Assembly (NCBI GenBank): GCA_024280675.1
Contig: JAJRPT010000237.1
Location: 1-19,056 of the forward strand
DNA: 19,056 bases
DNA from: Bacteroidota bacterium
GTDB lineage: Bacteria > Bacteroidota > Ignavibacteria > Kapaibacteriales > UBA2268
Direction: 5' to 3'
Shown: piece after piece, positions 6,638 to 16,200 of the stretch
How positions within the stretch are numbered: position 1 is the stretch's first letter
Layout of the letters: the number at the start of each line of letters is the position of its first letter
Position numbers and translations under genes: made by a program
The notes under the pieces: generated by a model
Database searches by the model: none
What the model was told of the DNA's origin: nothing
What the model saw: the letters and a program-made list of their open reading frames with translations, nothing else

Positions 6638-9600
6638 ATGATTAATCAAATAATCTTATTTTCAATTAAAAACAAGTTGGTAATTGGACTGCTCACCATC
6701 GCACTCGTTGCCGCTGGTGTCTGGAGTATGTTCAATGTCCCGCTTGACGCAGTGCCTGATATAACAAATAATCAAGTACAGGTGATTACTCAAACTCCAA
6801 ATCTTGGAACCGAAGACATTGAGCAATTTGTGACCTATCCAGTCGAGCTTGCAATGTCAAATCTCCCAGGAGTCACCGAAATTCGCTCAATATCAAGATT
6901 TGGGCTATCCGTTGTAACCATTGTGTTCGAAGATGATATGGGGACATATCTGCCACGGCAACTGGTCTCAGAGAAATTAACAGAAATAAAAGAAGAAATC
7001 CCAAAAGGTTTCGGAGAACCTTCCATGGGTCCAATCTCCACTGGTCTGGGTGAGATTTATCAATATATTCTCACCGTCGCACCAGAATTTAAAGACGAGT
7101 ACTCTTACTCAGATCTGAGAACAATGCAGGATTGGATAGTAAGAAGGCAAATGGCGATGGTCGAAGGTGTTGTCGAAATCAACGCTGTTGGAGGGGATGT
7201 AAAACAATACGAAATTTCAATTAACCCAAACCAGTTGAAAGCAATCGGGGTGACCATTGTCGATGTACTCAAAGCACTAGAGGATAATAATCAAAACACG
7301 GGTGGTGCTTATATAGAGAAAAATCACATGGCTAACTTCATAAGAGGAGAAGGTCTTCTCAGAAGCATCGATGATATTGAAAATATAGTGCTCAAAAGCG
7401 TCAATGGTCTTCCCATCACAATAGCTGATATTGCTACAGTTCGATATGGCAAGGCGGTCCGGTATGGGGCTCTGACACAAGATGGGCAAGGCGAGGTTGT
7501 GGGCGGTATTGTGATGATGCTCAAGGGGGCAAATTCCAATGAAGTGATTAATGCTGTCAAGGAAAGAATGAAGGAAATTGAGAAATCACTTCCCGAAGGA
7601 GTGACAATCGAGCCACTGCTTGACAGATCTAAATTAATTGGGCAAACTACTAAAACAGTTAGTACAAACTTGGCAGAAGGTGCCTTGATTGTGATTTTTG
7701 TGCTGGTCATCCTGCTTGGGAATTGGAGAGGTGGCTTAATCGTCGCATCGACCATTCCACTGTCACTATTGTTTGCATTTGTGATGATGAATATCTTTGG
7801 TGTCTGGGCTAATTTGATGAGCCTCGGTGCAATTGATTTTGGAATTATAATTGATGGAGCAGTAATAATAGTAGAATCTACCGTTTATCTCATCAATGAA
7901 AAAATAATAAAAAAGCAAAGAATAGGAAAAGGTGAAATTGATGAAATTACGTTCAAGGCTTCTTCCAAAATGATGAACACTGCTTTTTTTGGTCAGCTTA
8001 TAATATTGATTGTGTTTCTGCCGATTCTCGCACTAGAAGGAATTGAAGGGAAAATGTTCAAGCCAATGGCTCTTACTTTCATGTTTGCAATGGGTGGTGT
8101 GATGATACTCTGCCTTACTTATGTGCCTATGATGTCTGCCTTACTTCTGGGTAAAACCAAAGCAAAGGTAAAAAAATCCATTGGTGATAAAATAATTGCG
8201 TCTATTGAAAGAACCTACGACAAGGTGTTGGTTCAAGTGATGAAAAAAGCTGAATGGTTAATAATAGGCTCATTGCTAGCTCTGGCTTTGTCTGTCTATA
8301 CCTTCACTCAAATGGGAGCTGTGTTTGTCCCACAACTAGACGAGGGGGATATTGCTTTTCACGCCATACTAAAGCCGGGTAGTTCTCTTGGCGAGATGAT
8401 TGAAACAACTACTCGTGTCGAGCAAATAGTCTTGGAAAAGTTCCCTGAGGTAGAAAAAATTGTCAGCCGTATCGGTGTGGCAGAAATTCCCACAGACCCA
8501 ATGCCAATGGATGTAGCAGATATTTTTGTAATACTAAAACCACAAAGCGAATGGGTATCGGCCCAAAGCAAAGATGAATTAGTAGAAAAAATGAAATCTG
8601 CGGTGGAAATAATTCCAGGTGTAAATTATGAATTCTCTCAGCCAATCGAAATGAGATTCAATGAATTACTCGAAGGTGTACGAGAGGATATTGCAATTAA
8701 ACTCTATGGCGATGACCTAAGTATATTATCAGAGAAAGCAAATGAGATTTCAAAAATTATTGCTGGGACCCCAGGGATTGGGGACATGAAGGCAGAAGCA
8801 ACAAGTGGTCTCCCTCAGATGACCATAAAATATAAAAGACACAAGCTTGCACAATATGGGCTCAATGTAAGTGAGCTTAATCAAATTGTTCGAGCGGCTT
8901 TTGCAGGTCAAGCTGCTGGAGTAATATTCGAAGGTGAGAAAAGATTCGACATGGTGGTCAGGCTTGCAAGCGAACACAGGAAAAGTATTGACGATATAAA
9001 ACAATTATTTGTTCCACTCGAAAACGGAACCCAAATACCGCTTAGTGAAGTGGCAGAAGTTAGCTATAGCCCTGGCCCGATGCAAATCAGCAGGGACAAT
9101 ACCAACAGAAGAACTTATGTGGGAATCAATGTAAGAGGCCGGGATATAAAATCTCTTGTTGCCGAAATTAAAGATAAACTAGATTCGCAACTAGAATTAC
9201 CAACTGGCTATTATATCAGATATGGTGGTGCATTTGAAAATCTTGAAAGAGCAACAAGTCGTCTGAAAATTGTGGTGCCAATCTCTTTGGCATTGATATT
9301 CCTCCTAATATATTTTGCACTGAAGTCATTTAAGCAAACTTCAATGATTTATATGGCGATTCCGCTGGCTGCAATTGGTGGGGTCTTCTCCTTATACCTG
9401 CGTGATATGCCATTTAGTATTTCGGCAGGGGTTGGTTTTATTGTGCTCTTTGGGGTGGCCGTTCTCAATGGAATTGTGCTTATCTCTGGTTGGAATGAGT
9501 TGAAGGAAGAAGGGGTGGAAGACCTCGACGAGAGGATTCGTCTTGGTACAAAACGGAGAATTAGACCAATCATGCTGACGGCACTCACTGACATATTTGG

Positions 9601-11026
9601 CTTCTTGCCTATGGCCGTATCCAGATCGGCTGGTGCCGAAGTGCAACAACCTCTTGCCACAGTTGTTATCGGTGGGATGCTTACCGCTACTTTGCTTACC
9701 TTGTTCATATTGCCGATACTTTACCGGTGGACCGAAAGCAAGAACACAATCAATTTTAAACCTAGTGCAAAAATAGCCACGGCTATACTCTTAATCATAT
9801 CTTTTGCAGTCCTTTCACCTCAGTTATTGGAGGCAAAGGAGGCTAAGGAGGCAAAGGAGGTGAAGGTGATAACAGAGCTAGAAGACGCCATAGCTATTGC
9901 ATTGGAAAATAACGGGAATCTAAGAACTGCACGGCTTAATCTTGAGTTGGAAAAAACTGGGACTGCTAAGGCATTGAACATAGACAAGACCAATGTCGGT
10001 GTTCAACTTGGCCAGTACAGCTCGTTCGAGAATGATTTTTCATTTGAGATCGAACAAGGTCTTGAATTTCCAACCGTTTATACCAGTAGGTATAATCTTG
10101 CAGATCAAAGAGTAATAGCCTCCGGGCAAATGCTTGAAATGACAGAGAAGGTGTTGATAAGAAATATAAGGACTTCGTGGTATGAACTGTCCTATTTAAG
10201 CGAAAAACAGAAGCTGCTTGTTTTCCTAGACAAAATTTATAAGAGGTTTCTCCAAGTTGCAAAAATAAGATACCAGACCGAAGCCAGCACTTATTTAGAG
10301 AATGTGACAGCACAGACAAAAGTAATGGAAATAGAAAATGAGCTGAAAATATTAATCTCAGACATTAACATAAAGATGTGGGAATTGAGTCTTTTGCTAA
10401 ACAGTGGCAATGATTTAGTTTTCAAACCAAATGGATTGGGTGCAAAAGTATTTGATGATTCCTATCAAATTGGTGAGATAAGCAATCCTGCTATCGATTA
10501 TGCAAAGCAGAAAATAGAGATTGCAAAGGCTGAGCATTCTGTTCAAGTTGCGAAGATTTTTCCAGATTTCTCTATTGCCTACTTTAACCAAACACTTATC
10601 GGTGGACCACTTGAGGGCGGTGGTATTGCTGGCGCCGGTGACCGTTTCTCTGGTGTGAAGGCTGGCATTTCACTTCCATTGTTTTTTGGCTCATATTCTG
10701 CAAACATTGAGTCGGCAAAAATTAAAGAGAAAATTGCCAAGAGTGAATCCGATTATTTTAACCTGAGTATTAAAAACAAAGCTACTCAACAAGTTCTTGA
10801 AGTTCAGAAATACAAGAAGAGCTTAGATTTTTACAATGAGATGGCATTGCCTAATGCAGACTTAATTATCAATAATTCACAAAAGAGTTTTGAAAGTGGC
10901 GAGATAGATTATCTTGATTATTTTCAAAGCCTAAACCAAGGGGTTACAATCAAAATAAACTATCTTAATACTTTAAACGAGTACAACCAAGCAGTTATTT
11001 CTTTGGAATATTTAATCAATCAATAA
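6638..11026 (+). CDS. czcA: Heavy-metal RND pump CzcA fused to a TolC-family outer-membrane channel
   Basis: The 1462-aa product joins two proteins. Residues 1 to about 1035 are a full-length HME-RND pump: a first helix at about 12-32, DAVPDITNNQVQ (37-48), the proton-relay motif DFGIIIDGAVIIVES in helix 4 (Asp400, Asp406, Glu413), two large periplasmic loops, and last helices ending LTLFILPILYRW. The second-loop wording PIEMRFNELLEGVREDIAIKLYG follows Co/Zn/Cd-type CzcA rather than CusA, so divalent Zn/Co/Cd export is the likely function. After a linker comes a hydrophobic segment (about 1045-1063), an EAK repeat (1065-1076), and then an outer-membrane efflux protein of about 385 residues (TELEDAIAIALENNGNLRTAR start; paired TolC repeats, FEIEQGLEFP, GVKAGISLPLFFG). 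Such fusions are known in Bacteroidota. The adaptor czcB follows after 22 bp, so the two genes are surely an operon. No frameshift or damage is seen. Confidence 0.95.
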   Translation: MINQIILFSIKNKLVIGLLTIALVAAGVWSMFNVPLDAVPDITNNQVQVITQTPNLGTEDIEQFVTYPVELAMSNLPGVTEIRSISRFGLSVVTIVFEDDMGTYLPRQLVSEKLTEIKEEIPKGFGEPSMGPISTGLGEIYQYILTVAPEFKDEYSYSDLRTMQDWIVRRQMAMVEGVVEINAVGGDVKQYEISINPNQLKAIGVTIVDVLKALEDNNQNTGGAYIEKNHMANFIRGEGLLRSIDDIENIVLKSVNGLPITIADIATVRYGKAVRYGALTQDGQGEVVGGIVMMLKGANSNEVINAVKERMKEIEKSLPEGVTIEPLLDRSKLIGQTTKTVSTNLAEGALIVIFVLVILLGNWRGGLIVASTIPLSLLFAFVMMNIFGVWANLMSLGAIDFGIIIDGAVIIVESTVYLINEKIIKKQRIGKGEIDEITFKASSKMMNTAFFGQLIILIVFLPILALEGIEGKMFKPMALTFMFAMGGVMILCLTYVPMMSALLLGKTKAKVKKSIGDKIIASIERTYDKVLVQVMKKAEWLIIGSLLALALSVYTFTQMGAVFVPQLDEGDIAFHAILKPGSSLGEMIETTTRVEQIVLEKFPEVEKIVSRIGVAEIPTDPMPMDVADIFVILKPQSEWVSAQSKDELVEKMKSAVEIIPGVNYEFSQPIEMRFNELLEGVREDIAIKLYGDDLSILSEKANEISKIIAGTPGIGDMKAEATSGLPQMTIKYKRHKLAQYGLNVSELNQIVRAAFAGQAAGVIFEGEKRFDMVVRLASEHRKSIDDIKQLFVPLENGTQIPLSEVAEVSYSPGPMQISRDNTNRRTYVGINVRGRDIKSLVAEIKDKLDSQLELPTGYYIRYGGAFENLERATSRLKIVVPISLALIFLLIYFALKSFKQTSMIYMAIPLAAIGGVFSLYLRDMPFSISAGVGFIVLFGVAVLNGIVLISGWNELKEEGVEDLDERIRLGTKRRIRPIMLTALTDIFGFLPMAVSRSAGAEVQQPLATVVIGGMLTATLLTLFILPILYRWTESKNTINFKPSAKIATAILLIISFAVLSPQLLEAKEAKEAKEVKVITELEDAIAIALENNGNLRTARLNLELEKTGTAKALNIDKTNVGVQLGQYSSFENDFSFEIEQGLEFPTVYTSRYNLADQRVIASGQMLEMTEKVLIRNIRTSWYELSYLSEKQKLLVFLDKIYKRFLQVAKIRYQTEASTYLENVTAQTKVMEIENELKILISDINIKMWELSLLLNSGNDLVFKPNGLGAKVFDDSYQIGEISNPAIDYAKQKIEIAKAEHSVQVAKIFPDFSIAYFNQTLIGGPLEGGGIAGAGDRFSGVKAGISLPLFFGSYSANIESAKIKEKIAKSESDYFNLSIKNKATQQVLEVQKYKKSLDFYNEMALPNADLIINNSQKSFESGEIDYLDYFQSLNQGVTIKINYLNTLNEYNQAVISLEYLINQ
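9830..9865 (+). repeat. Four 9-bp repeats encoding the EAK linker of the pump-channel fusion
   Basis: Four tandem copies of GAGGCnAAG (the last is GAGGTGAAG) encode E-A-K three times and then E-V-K, residues 1065-1076. They sit directly after the hydrophobic segment that joins pump and channel. The array makes a charged helical linker whose length could vary by slippage in 9-bp steps without breaking the frame. Confidence 0.8.
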
Positions 11027-11048
11027 AAAAAATAAAAGAGTAAAAAAA

Positions 11049-12368
11049 ATGAATATAAAATTAAAAGCAATCGCATTAATCCTTGCATTGTCTCTGGTCA
11101 TTGTTTCCTGTGGCAATTCCGCAAAAAAAGAGAAAGAGCAAGCGAAAAAAATAGAACAGAAAGATGACCTCGAAGGGCACGGGCATGATGACCACGACGA
11201 TCACGAAGGACATGATCACGACGAACATGAAGGGCATGACCACGACGATCACGAAGGGCATGACCACGGCGACGAACATGGACACGAAGGGGAGCATGCC
11301 GAAGAAGTACATCTGTCAAGTCTGCAAATAAAGGCTTTAGACCTTGTCATAGACACATTGTCCTATCGAAATATGGGGGAATATGTGAAGGTGAATGGGC
11401 AACTTGAAGTGCCTCCTCAAAATGAAGCCAGCGTTACGGCTATAATTGGAGCAAACATTTATTCGATTAAAGTTATCGAAGGTGATAAGGTGCAAAAAGG
11501 TCAAGTGCTAGCATATTTCAATCATCCTGATTTAATTAAGTTGCAAACCGATTTCATAGTGAAGTGGAACCAATTAGTTTATCTTGAGGCTGAATACAGG
11601 CGGCAGGAAAGTCTCTATAATGAGAAGATTGGTTCGGGTAAAAATTACCAAAAAGCAAAGGCTGATTACCTTTCATTAAAGGGCGAGGTTGAGGGATTTA
11701 AGATTAAGCTAAAGCTGCTTGGTTTAAAACAAAGCCGTTTGCTCAACAATGAATTATATGAAAATGTCCCAATCTACAGTCCAATATCAGGGTATGTTGA
11801 AAAGGTAAAGGTTAAGTTAGGTCAATATGTGTTGCCTAGTGCAGAGATGTTCGAGATTGTAAATATAGACAAAATACATGCAGATCTTATGGTGTTTGAA
11901 AAAGATATGAACAAGATAAAAAAAGGACAAAGAGCAAGGCTAATCATTGAATCAAGACCTGACAATGAATTGTATGCAACAATATACTCAGTCGGAAAGA
12001 CTTTTGAGGAAAACCCTAAAGCCATACACCTTCACGCAGATATTGAAAACAAAAGCGGGCTTTTAATCCCAGGAACTTATATCAGAGGGGAAATCCTGGT
12101 TTCCAATAATATGAGCTTGTCTATTCCAGAGGCGGGGATAATACGTCAAGACAATAAGTATTATATTTTTATAACAGACGAAGAAATTAATGACAGCTAT
12201 GAAGAAATAAAATTTTCCCCGCTCGAAGTTATAGCTGGGATAGTTTCGGATGGCTTTGTTGAAGTCAAACTTTTGGCACCTCTGGAGAAAGGAATTAAGG
12301 TAGCTTTGAATAATGCTTATTATTTATATGCCGAAATGAAAAAGAGCGAAACAGAACACTCGCACTAA
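11049..12368 (+). CDS. czcB: Periplasmic adaptor lipoprotein CzcB/CusB-type with a His-rich N-terminal domain
   Basis: This 439-aa membrane fusion protein links the RND pump to its outer-membrane channel and delivers metal to it. A lipoprotein signal ends IVSC with Cys21 as the lipid anchor. A Lys-rich spacer follows, then a striking region (44-88) with 16 histidines among Asp, Glu and Gly, built on HEGHDHD-like units. The usual adaptor fold comes next: half barrel-sandwich (ANIYSIKVIEGDKVQKGQVLAYF), an alpha-helical hairpin (about 155-235), the returning half (PIYSPISGYVEKVKVKLGQYV), a beta-barrel (HADLMVFEKDMNKIKKGQRARL) and a membrane-proximal domain. His-rich N-termini are known in CzcB-type adaptors and fit Zn/Co/Cd/Ni rather than Cu/Ag, which favours Met. 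The gene is 22 bp after the fused pump and 34 bp before an unknown membrane-protein gene. Confidence 0.93.
   Translation: MNIKLKAIALILALSLVIVSCGNSAKKEKEQAKKIEQKDDLEGHGHDDHDDHEGHDHDEHEGHDHDDHEGHDHGDEHGHEGEHAEEVHLSSLQIKALDLVIDTLSYRNMGEYVKVNGQLEVPPQNEASVTAIIGANIYSIKVIEGDKVQKGQVLAYFNHPDLIKLQTDFIVKWNQLVYLEAEYRRQESLYNEKIGSGKNYQKAKADYLSLKGEVEGFKIKLKLLGLKQSRLLNNELYENVPIYSPISGYVEKVKVKLGQYVLPSAEMFEIVNIDKIHADLMVFEKDMNKIKKGQRARLIIESRPDNELYATIYSVGKTFEENPKAIHLHADIENKSGLLIPGTYIRGEILVSNNMSLSIPEAGIIRQDNKYYIFITDEEINDSYEEIKFSPLEVIAGIVSDGFVEVKLLAPLEKGIKVALNNAYYLYAEMKKSETEHSH
11199..11270 (+). repeat. Three 24-bp repeats coding the His-rich metal-binding region of CzcB
   Basis: Three consecutive 24-bp units (11199-11222, 11223-11246, 11247-11270) encode D/E-H-E-G-H-D-H-D/G. 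They differ mainly at third positions, so the protein repeat is better kept than the DNA repeat. The reverse frames stay open here only because of this repetitive base pattern. Confidence 0.85.
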
Positions 12369-12402
12369 AGAATTAGTAAAATAATGTCGATACACAAACA
12401 TT

Positions 12403-13167
12403 ATGGAGCAAATATTTTCAATATTGGAGCTAGCCAAAAGCTATCTTAGACACATTAACTGGGTAAATTTTATATATTTATTTACCTTTACTCTGTTTGT
12501 CATCTATTGGGCTACAATAATTACAAACTGGCACCGGCGCCCTAGCAGTCTTTTTGAATTTCTATTAAGAAGAGCTTTGCCAATTCCATTTTGGATACTT
12601 CTTAGTTATAAATGCTTTTTGTTCATATTCCCAAGTATTGATTTGCCTGCTTATGGACAGGAAGGTGTAGTTCAAAAAATTGAGCTTGTCAATGACACTG
12701 GCCAAGACCTTAGTTTTAATATTTACAAGCATGTAGGCAAGGAGTGGTTTGTGGCCTATCCAATGGGAATGGTCACCACTCCATACTTTGATGTGAGAAA
12801 AAATGATACACTCGAGCTTAGTTATCAGTTCAAAAAGCATAAGACAAACAGCTTTTATATTCAAATGAATTCAAAAAATGATTCAAATGAAGTGCTGTCT
12901 TTTGGGAAGGCCTTTTATTTATCTGAAATTCCTATTAGGATTTACGCAAGTGAATTGAGCCTTAGCAAGTCTTTGTCACCAGAGATTAATTACAATTACG
13001 AGCTTGAGATACTTGTCTTATTTTTTATTTCCACACTTGGGCTTTGGTATTATTTCTTTGCTCCGATAAAGAAAAAGGAAAAGTATTTTGCACTTATATT
13101 TGCACTGCCCCTGACAATATACGGCGGGTTCATGTCTTATTTTGCAGTAGTCACTATTTTATCTTAG
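12403..13167 (+). CDS. Unrecognised four-helix membrane protein at the end of the metal-efflux operon
   Basis: I do not recognise this 254-aa protein. It has two N-terminal hydrophobic helices (about 21-40 and 58-79) separated by a basic loop (HRRPSS), a soluble part of about 120 residues (82-198), and two C-terminal helices (about 202-220 and 228-252) separated by a KKKEK loop. The positive-inside rule places both basic loops in the cytoplasm and the soluble part in the periplasm. That part starts VVQKIELVNDTGQDLSFNIYKHVGKEWF and alternates strand-like segments, suggesting a beta-sandwich; it has no cysteine pair and little histidine, so a metal-binding role is not evident. It begins 34 bp after czcB and is likely cotranscribed with it. 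A role in envelope or pump assembly would be a guess. The gene ends convergently to sprA. Confidence 0.75.
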   Translation: MEQIFSILELAKSYLRHINWVNFIYLFTFTLFVIYWATIITNWHRRPSSLFEFLLRRALPIPFWILLSYKCFLFIFPSIDLPAYGQEGVVQKIELVNDTGQDLSFNIYKHVGKEWFVAYPMGMVTTPYFDVRKNDTLELSYQFKKHKTNSFYIQMNSKNDSNEVLSFGKAFYLSEIPIRIYASELSLSKSLSPEINYNYELEILVLFFISTLGLWYYFFAPIKKKEKYFALIFALPLTIYGGFMSYFAVVTILS

Positions 13168-13189
13168 ATGGTCACTCAAGTAGTAAGAG

Positions 13190-13221
13190 GCAGGGCAAAG
13201 ATAGTGCTATCTTCCGCCTGC
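13190..13221. terminator. Convergent-gene hairpin between the unknown membrane protein and sprA
   Basis: The left arm 13190-13204 and right arm 13207-13221 pair as five GC-rich pairs (GCAGG/CCTGC), a 3x3 internal loop, then seven pairs (AAGATAG/CTATCTT) around a tiny loop. The hairpin overlaps the last codons and stop of sprA and lies 22 bp after the stop of the plus-strand gene. It is placed to end both transcripts, but there is no run of T on either side, so a classic intrinsic terminator is not proven. Confidence 0.4.
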
Positions 13222-16200
13222 AATCGACAATCTGACATCTAAGCCAACTTGAGTGGAGTAGAAACCAGGGTTGGCTGCACCTTCGTTAAATGTCCCATCG
13301 TATCGGACAAAAAATGATGCGGTTAGGCGTTTTGAAAGAGAATAACGGATTCGTGGCTCAATGTAAATTACCGTTGAGCCGTCGAGTACCCTGCCTCTTT
13401 GCTCCCCGCCCTCAAAACTTTCGGTGTCCATTATGTCAAATGTTCCACGACCATTGAATTTATAAGATCCCGTGAAGCTAAACTCCAATTCGTTCTCAAG
13501 CGAAATTCCGAGTAGTTTGAATTGGAAGGAATTGAGTGTATAAGCCGCTTGGGCTGTAAATTCGTTGGACTGCTGAGAGGTTATTGTTGATTTTGCAGCA
13601 GAGTTTAAGTTGTAGCCATTGGTGTTGTTCCACTTTACCGAACCTGTCAAAGTGCCGTCCATCTTGTCCTCTAAAAAAGAAAAAGTGATGCCGATCACGG
13701 GTTGAAAGCCAGTGTTCACTTGCTGATTTTGAATGGCACGACCGTTGTCATCGATTCTTACCGACTCGCTGTAGCGGGAAAGATAGGCGTGATCTACTTG
13801 GATTTTCTTCAGGTAATCATTCCAAATCCCCCATTTCTCCAGACCCTCCCAACGAATTGCCCAGTTGAGCGAAGGGAGAAATCTGCCAATGCTTGCCCCA
13901 GAAAAACTAAATGCTTCGAGTCCATCGTAGAATGATTGAGAAAGAAGTTCGTTGATTTTCCTGTTTTTTCCGACATCATCGAGCTTTTGAAATTCTGGGT
14001 CGGCTTCGAGTATGGCTCTGTTTTGCTCGAAAAGTGACACAATATTTTCGACATTATTGTCGAATAAATTCAATCCAAAAACCGACGGCAATGAAATGTA
14101 TGAGCGTTCAAGAGTTTCATTCCCATTTGAAAATTTGATAAACTGCACCCCATCGGCATCGGTTTTAATCTGCTTGGTCAGGTTGTATCCAGTGCTAGTC
14201 TCCCATTTTAAATCCAAAACGGCTCCCGGCCAAAGAGGACGAGAGGTGGATATGTCAAATTTATTTGTCTGGCGGTAAGAGTCAGTGAAATTGGCATTGG
14301 GGGGACGAAGACCAGGCTTTGTATTGAACCCAAAATATGGGAAACCATCCGATGATGTAATGCCAATAGATCCATGCGGATTAGAAATCAAGCCCATCTG
14401 ATAGGGGAATGAAGGCCCAAAGTCAAGCTCTGAATCACCACCCACAAGTCCACGAGTCCAGAAGTTCTCCATCCCCGTCTGACCATAAACTGCTGGATTT
14501 GTCGAGTTTGTAGATTGATTAAATTTAAAATTAATTTTGTCGTAATCCAAAAATATGAACTTGAAAGTACGTCCAATATTTCTGAAAATAGATTTTGTCA
14601 GAGATGAATCCAAATAGCCATCGGGTGGTCCTGTGAGATTCTCAGATCCAAACCATGAGTCTGCTAGCCTCTTTAATTTAAAATCCATCTTCATCCTAAG
14701 TGAGGCACCATATTGGGCATTCTTGGCAATATCGGCTATTGTCTTATCGGGTTGCAGAGGGTCGTTCCAAGTGTAATCCGATGAATAGGAACCAGTAAGT
14801 GACATTTGCCGGCTAAATCCCCAAAAATCAGGCATTAGGGGTCTGAATGAAATTGTGACATTCTGATTATGTTGAGTGTTCTGCCCCCAGTTTATTCCTT
14901 TTGGGCCAAAGAACATCTCGTCAAATATCTCGCCGCCTGTTCTTTGCCTGCCGCTTAGTTCTTGCTCAAGCTCCAAAAGAGTGGATCTGGTCGTGAAATT
15001 ATAATCAAAACTTGGACTGAGAAAACCACCCTGGGAGAGCTTCCATGTGAAATTGGCATTTCGCTCGGCGGTGAAATCTCTTATCACGGGGCTGGCAAAT
15101 GTTAAATATCTTGATTGCTCTGTGCGACGGCCTCTTTGCATCTTTAGATTTCCACCAATCTGAGATGGCAAGAAGTTCAACTTCCATTTATTATAGACAC
15201 CCAAAATTGGCATGTCTTTGAGAACGGTCAATGGTTTGAGTGTCAGAAGATCTGGAATTTTATTTGCATAGCCAAGCTCCATATCCCAAACCCAATAGAA
15301 TTTCTCACTGTAAATAGGATTCCTCTCGTATTCTTGAGCGTAAGAATATGAAAATATTAATTTGTTTACCGTCTGATTGACAGACCAATGGCGTACCGGT
15401 ATTCCTAGTTTTAAACCAGTAATCGCCCAAGAGTCTTGGACTCTCAGTGTTTGAGATCGCTCCCTTATTGAGTCTGCTATGCTTTGTGATTCTGATTCTG
15501 ATTTTCCTAGAGTACGAGCGGTCTTGTAAACCAACTCCATTTCCACATCGCTGTTTGCGATTAGCTCTGGATTGGTATTGTATTCGGAGTGGGAGTAAGT
15601 TATTGGAATTTTTGCTCTTTTGAAACCCTTTGGCAAGAATTTCTCAAAATTACCCTGAGTTGTAAAAGAAAAGTCTCCTTGCGTATTTCTGTCACCAAAT
15701 CGCTCTTCTAGCTGATGGAACTTGGGTTCTCGTCTGTTGTATGTTGCGTTCACTGTGCCAAAATCTGCTAACTTCATGTTGATCGAAGCGCGCGCCGCCC
15801 AGTCGGTGTCATCTTTTGCATCAATTAGACGAAGTTCATTAAACCAAAGCGATGTAGTCAATTCATTTGGGAATTGCTCAGAAGGGTTTTCTATGCCAAT
15901 CCCAAAAAATCTAACATTGGTCAGTATTGGAGAACCTCGAACGGCATAAGTTGCCATTGGGTCTTTTGAGTCCACAAAGGTCTTCCTCTTGCTCATTTGT
16001 GCGTTGGAAATAATTTGCTCAAGTTTCTTTTCTGTTAAAAATTTTAGATCTATATCCACGTCTTGCCACCCACGGGTAAGGGGACGACGGTACTCGTAAT
16101 AATTGCCCGAATCCGTTCCAAACCTCACAAAAACATTTGCCTTGGGAATTGAGCCACGCTCCACACTCATTGGCAAAGAACCGTCTCCATGAATGAAAAA

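Noticed and set aside
9866..11026. Separate gene for the TolC-like channel starting at the GTG after AAGGAGG
   Set aside because: The frame is continuous with the pump, the channel would lack a signal sequence, and pump-channel fusions of this length are known in Bacteroidota.
11199..11270. CRISPR-like short repeats
   Set aside because: The three 24-bp units are directly adjacent without spacers and are in-frame protein-coding His repeats.
11076..11319. Two minus-strand frames opposite the His-rich region of czcB
   Set aside because: Their Val/Met/Phe and Arg/His/Leu patterns are simple reverse readings of the GAC/CAC/GAA repeat and carry no real protein signal.
13809..14054. Short open frames within sprA on both strands (for example 13809-14054, 16431-16736, 18519-18770)
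   Set aside because: All are shadows inside a 5.8-kb gene with strong family sequence in the main frame.
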